64,000 nt of DNA from Haloplanus sp. HW8-1 (lineage in GTDB: Archaea > Halobacteriota > Halobacteria > Halobacteriales > Haloferacaceae): the NCBI RefSeq assembly GCF_023703795.1, contig NZ_CP098520.1, positions 62,001-126,000 on the forward strand. The letters are read 5' to 3'. Shown here piece by piece: positions 16,277 to 24,869 of this stretch. Numbering within the stretch: position 1 is the first letter of the stretch; every line of letters begins with the position of its first letter. The notes under the pieces are model-generated. The model had not been told where the DNA came from and searched no databases. It was given only the letters and a program-made list of their open reading frames with translations. A program made the translations under genes and the position numbers.

Positions 16277-19200
16277 TCACAGCCCGGCTAGCAGGCTCGC
16301 GAACTGGTCGAGTCTGTCGTCGAGACGCTCGGGTGTGTAAACGGCCTCTTGGCGTTCATAGTACAGCGAGAGTTCGGAGGCCCTGTCAGAGAGCGACCCG
16401 GGCTGGCAATCGGTCGCGATAGTGAGCGAACACACGGGGGCATACGATCGCCGTATCTGGTCGATGACGGCGTCCGTCGAGGAGGGGTTGTCGTCTGTCA
16501 CGGTGATTATCAACGGCTCGTCGCGCTGTGCTTCGACGAGCTCATGGGCAAGACCAATTGCATCAGCGAGGGGCGTCCCGCCACCACACGTCTTATCGAG
16601 GAGATTTGCCTGGACGTGGCGAGTGTCTATGCTGAATGGTTTCACGAGGCGGGCGTCACCGTCGTAGAAGTCCGTGATCGCGACGCGAATCCCGAGGTTC
16701 TCGGCGGCGAGCGCGAATCGGGCGAGGGCCTGCGTCGCGACCTCGATCTTCGGTGGTGACCCCCGACGCATCGACCCAGAACGGTCGAGGACGAGGACGA
16801 GCGCGTACTGCTTTTCGTTCCCAAGCGTTCGAGATTTGCACACGCGGGGGTCGCCGATGGCGAGGCGATGACCGGCCCGCGAATCGTAAGCCCCGGCAGA
16901 GAGGCCACGCCGCACGCTTTTGCGGCGGTCGAGCCGGAGGTACATCTCGAGGGTGTCTGCGACTTGATCCGCCCCTTCTTCGATAGCGCCCCACTCACGA
17001 GGAGGGGCGAGGTCGTCGCTGATAGGGAAGATATCGAGGTCGTCCAGGCATCCAGGCCCACCCTGTTGCTCACCCCCTTCACTGTCCCGTTCTTCTCCAT
17101 TCTGTGCTTGCTGGCGCGCGGATCGTTCGAGCTGGTCAGCGAGCGCGGAGAGTTCTTGCTCAAGGGCCTGTTCGTCGATGCCTTCGCGCTCGGACTCACC
17201 GTGGGCCGCGCGTTCGTCTCCGGCGAGGGCATTCTCGTAGGTGGCTTCGTCTTCGTCGGGTGACCTCGTCGAACTCTCGGCGTGGGCAGGCCCCTCCGGG
17301 ATATTTGGCTCCGATTCAGCGTCTGATTCGGCTTCGGGCTCTGAACCGGACTCCGATTCCAAACGTGCGTCGGTGTCCATGTCCTCCGCCGCCGCGCCAC
17401 TGCTCGCTGTCTCGGGCGTCGGGGTCTCCGCTTGGTCCGACTGCCCTGCATCATCCAACTCGTCCGAGGAATGCTCGTCGTCACCCTCGCCTGCGCCCGG
17501 ATTATCGTCGATCTCGTCTTCGCTTGTATCGGGACTTTCGCTCTCGCGATCGTCTTGGGTATTGCCGCCAAATTCCCCGAGAGTGAGCTGGTCTTGGTTC
17601 TGTTGCTGAGTGTCGATAGAACTCGACGCGGCGGATTTCGGGACGTCACCCGTGTTCTTCTCGGGCGATGGTGACTTCGACGGTGCTTCTGTCTCGGAAG
17701 AGTTGGTCTCTTGACCCGGGTTCTCTCCCTGTTGTTCCTGCTCACGTTGTCGGGCGCGGTCGGCGGCCTGCGCGATGGCTTGGGCCCGACTCGACGGTTC
17801 GGAGTCTGACTCGGTCTGTCCCTCACCTTCGCTCTCATCTTCGTCTCTGACATCGGTGTCGTCTCCCCCGTTTTGAGCGGCGTCAGGTCGCTCCTTGTCG
17901 GCTTCTGCGCCACCTGTGTCCTCACCATCCCCGTGGCGCTCCTGTGCGCCCTGACCGCTGCTGGGGGCCTGTTCGTCACCTCCTCCTTGATTGTCGATAT
18001 CGTCGACGTCGGTGGGGTCGGGATCGTCGGTAACCGGCGGTTGCTCGAAGACGTTTTGGCGGGGGTCACTCGTTGCTTCCCGCGACAGTGAGACGTCATT
18101 CGGATCAAAGTCTTCGGGGAGTTGTGTCGGGGACTGTGGCTGTGGCTGTGACGGTCCCTGTGAATCCTCATCTGTACCAGCGTCCCCCTCGCCGTCCTGT
18201 GGGCCTTCGTTTCTACTGGAGATGTCGTCGCCCGCGTCAGGGTCGGATGGCGTCTCGGGCGGATCTGCGGCCTCGCCACCCCCATCCCCGCTGGACTGGT
18301 CTTGCTGCCCGCTTTCGTTCTCGTCGACGGCCCCCTGTTGATTGTCTTGGGCGTCCTGTTCCTGCTCTTCTTCGTCCTCTTCTTCGTCCTCTTCGTCGGC
18401 CTCGAGGACGGGCTGAATATGGTCGGTCCAGGTCTGGATAACCTGTCGCGCTCGACGGATCGAGGCGGTCTTGTCGTGGTTGTGAGTGATGTCTGATCGG
18501 TCGGCGCTCCGAATCGCGTGTACGTCGTCAGACAGCGTACACAGTTCCGAATGAATCGCCTCGAATGCATCCCGATCCGCGTCACTCTTGAACTGTATGC
18601 GAGGGTCATCTCCGTCGAGGAGAACGTCGGTCGTCCCCGTCGGATAGATGGCCTCGTCGTACAGACAACCCGTTACGGCGTCCCAGAAGGAGTAGCGGAT
18701 TTCCTCCCCATCAGGGATATCCTCGGGGGTCTGCGAGTGAAGTCGCCGGGTGAGTTCGAGTCGGATCCCGGCGTTATCGCTGAAATTCTTGCCGAAGATA
18801 GCTTCGGACTCGATTGCGCCATCCTCGACGATGTTGATAAGGTCGTGAACCTGAGTGTGGTACTCGGGGTCGATCTCGGCCACGAGGAGTTCCGAGATGG
18901 CTGTGATGGCGGTCTTGAGTATATGGAGAAGTTCGTGAAAAGCCAATCCGAACTGGTGGGCATGGTCGGCGGTGAGCTGGTCGTTGAGTGGGATTCGCGT
19001 GAGATCGGCTTCGTTCCCGGTCACCAGTACCAGGTAGTCGGCGTCGACGCCGGCGAGCAACTGTTCGGCCTGAGCGCGTTCGATTTCGGTCGCATCCGAG
19101 GAGACGATGGCATCGACGTCGGCGGGGAGAACGGCAGCAGTCTGGACGCTGGAGGAAATGACGACGTCGACGGTCACATCCCTGGGTAAGTGACCGAGGA

Positions 19201-19348
19201 TAAACTCGCGGAGACGGTCGGCCCGCTGTGTAGAAATTCGCGATCTCACAGCGACGTTTGGTTTGAGGTCGTCTGCGACCTGATGGCGTTGAACTGACAT
19301 GGTTGGAACAGGACCGAGGCGGGGACGGACGAGTAATGGACAGAGCAT
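16277..19348 (-). CDS. Zincin-like plus vWA domain protein (CobT-like partner of MoxR)
   Basis: About 1023 residues. The N-terminal domain carries an HExxH motif, GLAFHELLHILKTA (about 137-142), followed by LINIVEDGAIESEAIF, which could supply a third ligand as in predicted vWA-linked metallopeptidases. Residues about 330-750 are a very acidic, Gln/Ser-rich, surely disordered linker. The C-terminal vWA domain (about 840-1020) has an intact MIDAS: LVLDRSGSMRRG, the GGGTPLADA loop and ITVTDDNPS. The architecture recalls CobT and other vWA partners of MoxR/CobS ATPases, and a MoxR-like gene is next upstream. I chose the ATG at 19348, 6 nt after the hairpin's G-rich arm; an internal ATG at 19300 (MSVQRHQVADD) is the alternative. 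Confidence 0.7.
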   Translation of the reverse strand: MLCPLLVRPRLGPVPTMSVQRHQVADDLKPNVAVRSRISTQRADRLREFILGHLPRDVTVDVVISSSVQTAAVLPADVDAIVSSDATEIERAQAEQLLAGVDADYLVLVTGNEADLTRIPLNDQLTADHAHQFGLAFHELLHILKTAITAISELLVAEIDPEYHTQVHDLINIVEDGAIESEAIFGKNFSDNAGIRLELTRRLHSQTPEDIPDGEEIRYSFWDAVTGCLYDEAIYPTGTTDVLLDGDDPRIQFKSDADRDAFEAIHSELCTLSDDVHAIRSADRSDITHNHDKTASIRRARQVIQTWTDHIQPVLEADEEDEEEDEEEQEQDAQDNQQGAVDENESGQQDQSSGDGGGEAADPPETPSDPDAGDDISSRNEGPQDGEGDAGTDEDSQGPSQPQPQSPTQLPEDFDPNDVSLSREATSDPRQNVFEQPPVTDDPDPTDVDDIDNQGGGDEQAPSSGQGAQERHGDGEDTGGAEADKERPDAAQNGGDDTDVRDEDESEGEGQTESDSEPSSRAQAIAQAADRARQREQEQQGENPGQETNSSETEAPSKSPSPEKNTGDVPKSAASSSIDTQQQNQDQLTLGEFGGNTQDDRESESPDTSEDEIDDNPGAGEGDDEHSSDELDDAGQSDQAETPTPETASSGAAAEDMDTDARLESESGSEPEAESDAESEPNIPEGPAHAESSTRSPDEDEATYENALAGDERAAHGESEREGIDEQALEQELSALADQLERSARQQAQNGEERDSEGGEQQGGPGCLDDLDIFPISDDLAPPREWGAIEEGADQVADTLEMYLRLDRRKSVRRGLSAGAYDSRAGHRLAIGDPRVCKSRTLGNEKQYALVLVLDRSGSMRRGSPPKIEVATQALARFALAAENLGIRVAITDFYDGDARLVKPFSIDTRHVQANLLDKTCGGGTPLADAIGLAHELVEAQRDEPLIITVTDDNPSSTDAVIDQIRRSYAPVCSLTIATDCQPGSLSDRASELSLYYERQEAVYTPERLDDRLDQFASLLAGL

Positions 19349-19351
19349 GCT

Positions 19352-19381
19352 GCCCCTCGCCGTCACGGGGGCGCACAAACA
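19352..19381 (-). promoter_or_regulatory. Hairpin leader element, copy 9
   Basis: GCCCC/GGGGC stem (19352-19356 with 19368-19372); minus strand GTTTGTGCGCCCCC ... GGCGAGGGG, then ATG after 4-6 nt. Confidence 0.65.
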
Positions 19382-19533
19382 AGCGCGATGGTTCCTCTAG
19401 GAGGGTGCCATACAACTCTTCACAAAGTATTGTTTCAATCAATAAATGGTGAATCAACTGTTCAGTACTCCTGCGAGTCTTGCACAGAGACGTTGCGAAA
19501 TTTCTTTGCGTCTGCCAACTGATTGCTACTAAT

Positions 19534-19767
19534 ATGAGGCTTCCCTCCCCCTCATACAGTGGTTACGCAGAATTTGTAGCGACTGTTCTCGTGACCATCG
19601 CGGTTCTCCAATACGTCGGTATCTTTGGCCCCACCGGGGATATTGATGTAACATATCTCGTTGGGATGGGCCTTACTCTTCCAGTGTTTGCCTATCTCCT
19701 GACTGTCGCTTTCGAGAACGTCGCTTGGGTTTCGCAGTGGGATAGACTGGTTCAAAACGAAGGGTGA
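19534..19767 (+). CDS. Small membrane protein
   Basis: A 77-residue protein with two hydrophobic segments (FVATVLVTIAVLQYVGIF and YLVGMGLTLPVFAYLLTVAF) and a polar C-terminus. ATG at 19534 (MRLPSPSYSG). It is alone on the plus strand between the vWA and MoxR genes and may interrupt an older operon. No family recognised. Confidence 0.5.
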   Translation: MRLPSPSYSGYAEFVATVLVTIAVLQYVGIFGPTGDIDVTYLVGMGLTLPVFAYLLTVAFENVAWVSQWDRLVQNEG

Positions 19768-19916
19768 GAGCAGGTCGAGTTACACGCCGAATGACACGGC
19801 TGGCTCAGCAAATCAGGAATGGCATCGGAGTGACCACGTGCTGAATAGATGCTCTGTACTGATCAAACCAGGAGTCTCGAACATTAGAGTATGCGAATCA
19901 TTATATGACACCTTCT

Positions 19917-21521
19917 TTAGAGGTAGTCGTTGAGCGTTTCGTAGGCGTCCTCGGGATACTGGTTTGGTTCGGCGACTCCCCAGAGCACTCCTTTGACGGC
20001 AGCCTTTGGGTACACTCCGTCTTCGATGTGTTCACAGAGGATAGTGAGATTCCGCGTCGAGAGCGTCGGCCAGGACTCTTTCTCCCGGGTCTTGTGGGCG
20101 AATTGGACGATCTTTGTAAGCGTCGGTCGATCCACGACGGGTTTACCGCTGTTCACCTGCCTGTCGAGCGTATCCACTTCTTCCTCAACATCCTGGATGT
20201 AGGGCTGCTCGAACGAGCGGAAGCGGCCTCTCGTCGCCGAGTTCATCGGCTCCGAATCCCGGTACTCGCGGGTCGGCGGGTTCATAGTGATGACGAGGCG
20301 GGCCGACGGGTGGGGCTCAACGAGTTCACCGTGACTCTTCACCAAGAGCGTCCCCTCGTTCAAGAGTCGGTGTAACGCGATGGCAGCGCCGGCCTGCATG
20401 ACGGGGAACTCGTTGATGACGATCGTATCGCCGTTCAGAAGGCCCTGTTTCACGGCGCCGTTGCGGGGAACGATGACGTCGCCATCGGGAACGAGCGGGC
20501 CGAAAAGGTCCTCGGGTTCGGTCGCTCGGTCGACATCGATTGACTGGTAGCCCCGGTTTGTCTTGTGGCACAGATACTTGAGAAGGTAATTCTTCCCCGA
20601 CCCACGCGGCCCGACCACCCGAATCGGGATGAGGCCACGGGCGAGTTTCTTCGCGATGAGTTCGTCAAGGGGGAGCTGGAAGCGTGGGTCGATGGGGACG
20701 GCAGGTGGGACGACCTCGCCGTTGTCGTCGACCGGGAGCGCGTCATAGGCTGCGTCGGGGTGAGTCGCGGCCTTCGGGACGCTCGGGTAGTCGGGATCGT
20801 CGAGGATGTGCAGGCCAGTGGTGACGGGGCTCCCGGCGTTGCGGCCGATATCGGAGACGTACATTCCGCGCTCGTCGTCGGGCTCCCACCCCTCGGAGTG
20901 GTACTGGGGTTCACCGACGGAATCGGTGACGAGCGAGAGGTCGGTGACGCGAGCGGCAGCCCGTTCGGTGTCGGGGTCCATCCGCTGGTCGTAGTAGGTG
21001 GCGGCGTTCTTCGCGAGGCGGAGTCCAACGGGGACGTGCGTGGCGGCCTCTTTGAGGAGGTTCTCGGCGCGGCTCTCGGTGAGCGTGCTGGTGAGGCCGG
21101 CGATGTCGTCAACGTTGGCGTCCGCGAGCGACTCGAAGGCGTCGTACCCGGCGTCTTGGAGGGCGTCATTAATCGTGTCGGTCACGACTTCGATCATGCG
21201 GAAGTCAACGTCGGTGTCTTGTTGGAGTTCGCCGAAGGCATCGGTGATGACCTCGGGTTCCGTCCCCTGTGGTGAAACGCCGGTGATGGTGGCGTTCCCG
21301 CTCGAAGAGCGATCTAGCGTGTAAATACCGGCGTCGTCCCCCTCGTCGATGAGGTCGGCGGCGTCCTGGTCGGAGAGGTCGACGTAGTCGGACACTCGTA
21401 GCGCCACTCGCTCGACAGGGACGTTGCCTCCTTCACGTTGGAGGAGTCGGTTCACGAGGTGTGAGAGGACAACCTGGCCTTCGGGAGTGGTGTCGCCACT
21501 CGCGGTGGATGCTGAGGACAT
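19917..21521 (-). CDS. MoxR/CobS-like AAA+ ATPase
   Basis: A 534-residue protein. Residues 1-100 look like a winged-helix-like and linker region; about 145-170 is HhH-like (ANVDDIAGLTSTLTESRAEN). The AAA+ core from about 290 has Walker A VVGPRGSGKNYLLKYL, a DRATEPEDLFG segment typical of MoxR, NGAVKQGLLNGDTIVINEFP (Walker B region with Asn-Glu) and a sensor I region RLVITMNPPTREY. It is probably the chaperone partner of the vWA/zincin protein encoded just downstream. The hairpin leader lies 39 nt before the ATG. Confidence 0.8.
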   Translation of the reverse strand: MSSASTASGDTTPEGQVVLSHLVNRLLQREGGNVPVERVALRVSDYVDLSDQDAADLIDEGDDAGIYTLDRSSSGNATITGVSPQGTEPEVITDAFGELQQDTDVDFRMIEVVTDTINDALQDAGYDAFESLADANVDDIAGLTSTLTESRAENLLKEAATHVPVGLRLAKNAATYYDQRMDPDTERAAARVTDLSLVTDSVGEPQYHSEGWEPDDERGMYVSDIGRNAGSPVTTGLHILDDPDYPSVPKAATHPDAAYDALPVDDNGEVVPPAVPIDPRFQLPLDELIAKKLARGLIPIRVVGPRGSGKNYLLKYLCHKTNRGYQSIDVDRATEPEDLFGPLVPDGDVIVPRNGAVKQGLLNGDTIVINEFPVMQAGAAIALHRLLNEGTLLVKSHGELVEPHPSARLVITMNPPTREYRDSEPMNSATRGRFRSFEQPYIQDVEEEVDTLDRQVNSGKPVVDRPTLTKIVQFAHKTREKESWPTLSTRNLTILCEHIEDGVYPKAAVKGVLWGVAEPNQYPEDAYETLNDYL

Positions 21522-21560
21522 GAGTTCTGGTGGTCGAGGCGTTCTGTCTGGGCCTTTCCA

Positions 21561-21591
21561 GCCCCTTCACCTGTCGGGGGGCGACAAAAAT
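21561..21591 (-). promoter_or_regulatory. Hairpin leader element, copy 10
   Basis: GCCCC/GGGGC stem (21561-21565 with 21578-21582); minus strand TTTTTGTCGCCCCCC ... AGGTGAAGGGG. The MoxR ATG is 39 nt away and no mini-ORF with ATG or GTG intervenes. Confidence 0.65.
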
Positions 21592-21706
21592 GGCGTTCCA
21601 CCGTCAGAGAGCGTGCAACGGTCGGTGTCTAGAATCGAATTCCGAACAGGGAAACGAGGTACGGCTCTCGATTATAAAGAGCAAGGCGAATACCCGCGCC
21701 TTTAGG

Positions 21707-21951
21707 CCTGTCTCTTACCCACAAATCGAGTCGTTGCCGAGGTCAATAAATCCGATCGAAACCTCGATATCTACAGATTTAACACTCCTATGGAACGATT
21801 TTGCTAATCCCGTGTACCACATTCAGTAACCCCCTACCGCCGAGATCATCGCCCGGATCACTCCTCGCCTCGATCTTCCGATTGCAGATTGGGTTCGACA
21901 GCGTCTGAAACGTCTGTTTGGGACTCCGTGAACTTATGGGTAAGAGACAGG
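21707..21951. mobile_element. 245-bp MITE with IS4/IS50-like ends and 8-bp target duplication
   Basis: Terminal inverted repeats CCTGTCTCTTACCCA / TGGGTAAGAGACAGG, 15 bp identical, flanked on both sides by CCTTTAGG (21699-21706 and 21952-21959). Removing it restores the left-end palindrome of the TnpB element. The ends resemble CTGTCTCTTATAC of IS50, so the mobilising enzyme is probably an IS4-family transposase. No coding capacity. Confidence 0.85.
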
Positions 21952-22082
21952 CCTTTAGGCGCGGGATGAATTCGACAACCCATTCCACAACCCACCATCT
22001 ATGGCAGGGCCGGATATTCCACCAGTCTCAACCCACACTTTTACAACAGAAACAAGTATAAGTGATTATACAGGCGTTCAAG

Positions 22083-23408
22083 ATGCTGGAAGTCCACCGA
22101 ACACACCAAGCGAAAATCCTCAACCACCAGCAGGTAGAGGAACCGCTCAACCGGCACGGGTGGTCGGCCAGCAAGCTCTGGAACGTCGCTAACTACCACT
22201 CCCGAGAAGTGTGGGAGGAAACGGGCGAGATTCCCGACCACGGCGACCTCAAAGACGAGTTGAAGACCCATCCAAAATACAAGGGACTGCATAGTCAGTC
22301 CAGTCAGCGCGTTCTGGAGGAACTCGCTGAAGCCTTTAACTCGTGGTACGGCAAGAGGCAGTCCGATGATCGCGCGAATCCGCCCGGCTACTGCAAGAAA
22401 AACTACTACGACAACGACGGCAACCGCGTCCACGAAGAACACCCCCGTTCGACGGTGACGTGGAAACAGAACGGCATCCGCCACGACACGAAGAACAACT
22501 GTGTCCGACTTTCGAAAGGCGCGAATCATAAGGAACACCCGAAAGCGTGGGAGTACATCCTTGTCGAGTACGAGACGCGCCCCGGCGTCACCGTCGATAA
22601 CCTACAACAAGTTCGCGCGGTCTACGATAAGTCGAATGAACGGTGGGAGCTGCATCTCGTCTGCAAAGACGAAGTCGAGACGCCCACCGCACCCGGCAAC
22701 GAAACGGCGGGTATCGATCTCGGCATCAGCAACTTCGCTGCCGTCGCCTACAGCACCGAAGACGCCGACCTGTACCCCGGCAACCGCCTCAAACAAGACG
22801 GGTACTACTTCCCGAAAGAAATCGCCAAGTGCGACGACTCGGGTGGCAAACGGGCCACTCGACTGCATCACAAGTGGTCGGAACGCCGCACCCACTTCTT
22901 CCATTCCTTAGCGAGACACATCGTTGAACAGTGCGTCGAGAAGGGTGTTGGGCGAATAAATGTCGGAGACTTGGAAGGCGTCCGCGAGGACGAAGACGGC
23001 GACTCGAAGAATTGGGGTCGGCACGGCAACCTTGACTTGCACGGGTGGGCGTTCGACCGCTTCACGTCGATTCTCACGTACAAGGCGAAGGTCGAGGGAA
23101 TCGAAGTCGTGGAAGTGTCAGAGCGCGATACGAGTAAGACGTGTTGCGTGTGCGGTAGAGAAGACGATAGTCAGCGTGTCGAACGCGGCTTGTACGTGTG
23201 CGAGGAGTGTGATGCGGCGTTCAACGCTGACGTGAACGGGGCGGAAAACATCCGCCACGACATCAACAATAGCGAAAGTAACTCTGAGTCTTCGGCCAGT
23301 TTGGACGAGGATAGGAGTACCGGCTGGTTGGCACAGCCCGGAGTCTACCTTCATGACCTCTCCCGAGGATTCCAACCTCGGACAGAGGTGGTGGACTGCA
23401 AACCCTAA
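22083..23408 (+). CDS. tnpB: TnpB RNA-guided nuclease (IS1341-type OrfB)
   Basis: A 441-residue TnpB starting MLEVHRTHQAKILNHQQVEE. The RuvC motifs are present: Asp in AGIDLGISNFAAVAY, Glu in NVGDLEGVRED and Asp in FNADVNGAENIRHD, with a zinc ribbon CCVCGREDD...YVCEECD between the last two, so it looks catalytically intact. TnpB uses a reRNA/omega RNA made from the 3' end of the element, here the region about 23250-23475. The ATG at 22083 is chosen over 22062 because the family starts with this motif. Confidence 0.85.
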   Translation: MLEVHRTHQAKILNHQQVEEPLNRHGWSASKLWNVANYHSREVWEETGEIPDHGDLKDELKTHPKYKGLHSQSSQRVLEELAEAFNSWYGKRQSDDRANPPGYCKKNYYDNDGNRVHEEHPRSTVTWKQNGIRHDTKNNCVRLSKGANHKEHPKAWEYILVEYETRPGVTVDNLQQVRAVYDKSNERWELHLVCKDEVETPTAPGNETAGIDLGISNFAAVAYSTEDADLYPGNRLKQDGYYFPKEIAKCDDSGGKRATRLHHKWSERRTHFFHSLARHIVEQCVEKGVGRINVGDLEGVREDEDGDSKNWGRHGNLDLHGWAFDRFTSILTYKAKVEGIEVVEVSERDTSKTCCVCGREDDSQRVERGLYVCEECDAAFNADVNGAENIRHDINNSESNSESSASLDEDRSTGWLAQPGVYLHDLSRGFQPRTEVVDCKP

Positions 23409-23475
23409 TATCCCAATCCAGCGGTGCGGTGCCGTGGGATTCCTCCGCGTTCACGCGGAGGAGGATGTCAATACT
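23280..23475 (+). ncRNA. Predicted omega RNA region of TnpB
   Basis: The 3' end of tnpB and the following 67 bp carry several inverted repeats and end in the CCTCCGCG hairpin. The segments gaggataggagtaccgg and tggactgcaaaccct-like are also kept in the tnpB-less copy (48460-48632) although that copy codes for nothing, which argues for RNA-level conservation. Exact ends are not determinable here. Confidence 0.5.
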
Positions 23476-23502
23476 CCATTCGTCTGATTGTTGAAAGAGT
23501 GG

Positions 23503-24036
23503 TTATCTAGAGAATTGATATCTGTTCTCGACGGTATCCGCGAAATCGAACGCCTTGACTAACTGAACGTGATTCTCGTAGCTGTGTTGAGAGAGTGCTC
23601 GCTCAATCCCACGGAATGCGGCTCTGTCGTTCGTGTAGATCGCTATCGAGTTTGTGAGTCCGTCTTCCAAGAGCGTAGCAGCCGCCCCACCTACTTCTGC
23701 ATCGGCTTGCTCTATCGTATGCTCGGGACGCTCAGTTGCGGCGGAGATATAGTGTCGAACCATATCCATCGTGGCTGAAACGACGGGGTTCGAGTAATCA
23801 ACTTCATCCAAGACCTGCACCCAGCCGGATTCTATCGCATCGTCAATTGGAGGTTGGTCGTAGGGATAGGACTCTGGCGTGAGTTCGTCGTATACTCGCT
23901 GCGGGACCAAGAGAACGATATCGTGTTCGGTCACTGCCCGCTTGAGCAGGCCAATCGTATCGTGGCGCTCGAAGCGAATGAAGAGATTCGTGTCAATGAG
24001 GTGGCTCTCGACATCGGGAAAGAGGTGTTCCGGCAC
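23503..24036 (-). CDS. PIN-domain ribonuclease-like protein
   Basis: A 177-residue protein with the first PIN motif SHLIDTNLFIRFERHD at the N-terminus, then VYDELTPESYP (second acidic position), EQADAEVGGAAATL (third) and SIAIYTNDRAAFRG (fourth), so the acidic site looks complete. Such proteins are usually RNA-cleaving toxins or regulators. Its start is 5 nt after the stop of the winged-helix gene, and the two form a toxin-antitoxin-like pair. Confidence 0.75.
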   Translation of the reverse strand: MPEHLFPDVESHLIDTNLFIRFERHDTIGLLKRAVTEHDIVLLVPQRVYDELTPESYPYDQPPIDDAIESGWVQVLDEVDYSNPVVSATMDMVRHYISAATERPEHTIEQADAEVGGAAATLLEDGLTNSIAIYTNDRAAFRGIERALSQHSYENHVQLVKAFDFADTVENRYQFSR

Positions 24037-24041
24037 GGGTA

Positions 24042-24629
24042 CTACTCGCCGGTTCGCTCGTCGACATCTGCGTCCAACGCCTCGATATCGATTTCCGTCG
24101 AAATCTCGTTTTCTACATCAAGGAGGATTTCCTGGAGTTCCTGGAGGATTGTTTCGGCTTCGAGGACGGGAATCTCCTGCTCGCGAGCCATAATCCGGGC
24201 AGTCATCTCCGATTTCGTGTAGGCCCGAGCGTATTCGATTGCCGTCGCCAGACCGCTGACTTCGTGGCGTTCGACGTAAAGTTCGATATTGTCGTTTGAG
24301 TCGCGTTGAGCCAGGGCAACGAGAAGCGTCGGGGTGATTTGAAACGTCTCTTCCCCGGTCTGTATGGTCATATCGACCCGACGAGCGCTATATCGGTGCG
24401 GCTGAGAGTCCGTCACGCGCTTGAGGACACCGATTTCCACGAGATGCTTGACATCCTCGTAGACCGTGGTTTGAGAACTCGCAGAACGGCTTGCGAGCTC
24501 CTCTACAGTGGGGGTGTCGAGTTCGAGTACCCGAGCGTACAGACGTGCCAACCGTTCGTTCTGGATCACGTCAGAAACTGCCAGCATCGTATCCAACGGG
24601 TGCGAACCCGAGAGAGCTGATTTGGCCAT
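24042..24629 (-). CDS. Winged-helix regulator, antitoxin-like (DUF7437-like)
   Basis: A 195-residue protein. Residues about 35-90 form a winged helix (TVEELASRSASSQTTVYEDV then KHLVEIGVLKRV). The middle is a helical domain and the C-terminus an acidic coil (LQELQEILLDVENEIS). It is the upstream partner of the PIN gene, as in haloarchaeal wHTH-PIN pairs that I know as DUF7437-type. Probably represses its own promoter and may neutralise the PIN protein. Confidence 0.75.
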   Translation of the reverse strand: MAKSALSGSHPLDTMLAVSDVIQNERLARLYARVLELDTPTVEELASRSASSQTTVYEDVKHLVEIGVLKRVTDSQPHRYSARRVDMTIQTGEETFQITPTLLVALAQRDSNDNIELYVERHEVSGLATAIEYARAYTKSEMTARIMAREQEIPVLEAETILQELQEILLDVENEISTEIDIEALDADVDERTGE

Positions 24630-24869
24630 GTATTTTAATTTCCGCGGAATACATAAAGTTGTATCGGTGGGCTAAGTGGTGCTTCCAACCGTTGATTGGG
24701 GGGTTTGTTATTCCTCAAACCGGAGAAGAGACTCATTATTTGATAGAACCGTGTGTAAGAGATAGAAGATTATGCAGCACGCGCCGATTTGAATCTCTCT
24801 ACTGACCGTATCTTAATATCCTCAAAAGTAAGTTTATTCAACAAGCAAAATAATACTACTTAAGACAAA

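Larger units (their letters stand above)
21672..23475 (+). mobile_element. IS200/IS605-type (IS1341-like) TnpB element
   Basis: The left end includes TTATAAAGAGCAAGGCGAATACC and the palindrome CCCGCGCC-ttta-GGCGCGGG, now split by a MITE (21707-21951). The right end is a perfect small hairpin CCTCCGCG-ttca-CGCGGAGG (23443-23462) followed by aggatgtcaat. No tnpA is present, so movement would need TnpA in trans. A tnpB-less relative with homologous ends is at 48107-48632. Confidence 0.75.

Noticed and set aside
16277-21521. Cobaltochelatase CobS/CobT
   Set aside because: The pair resembles it, but there is no cobalamin gene nearby and the vWA protein has an HELLH domain and an exceptional linker.
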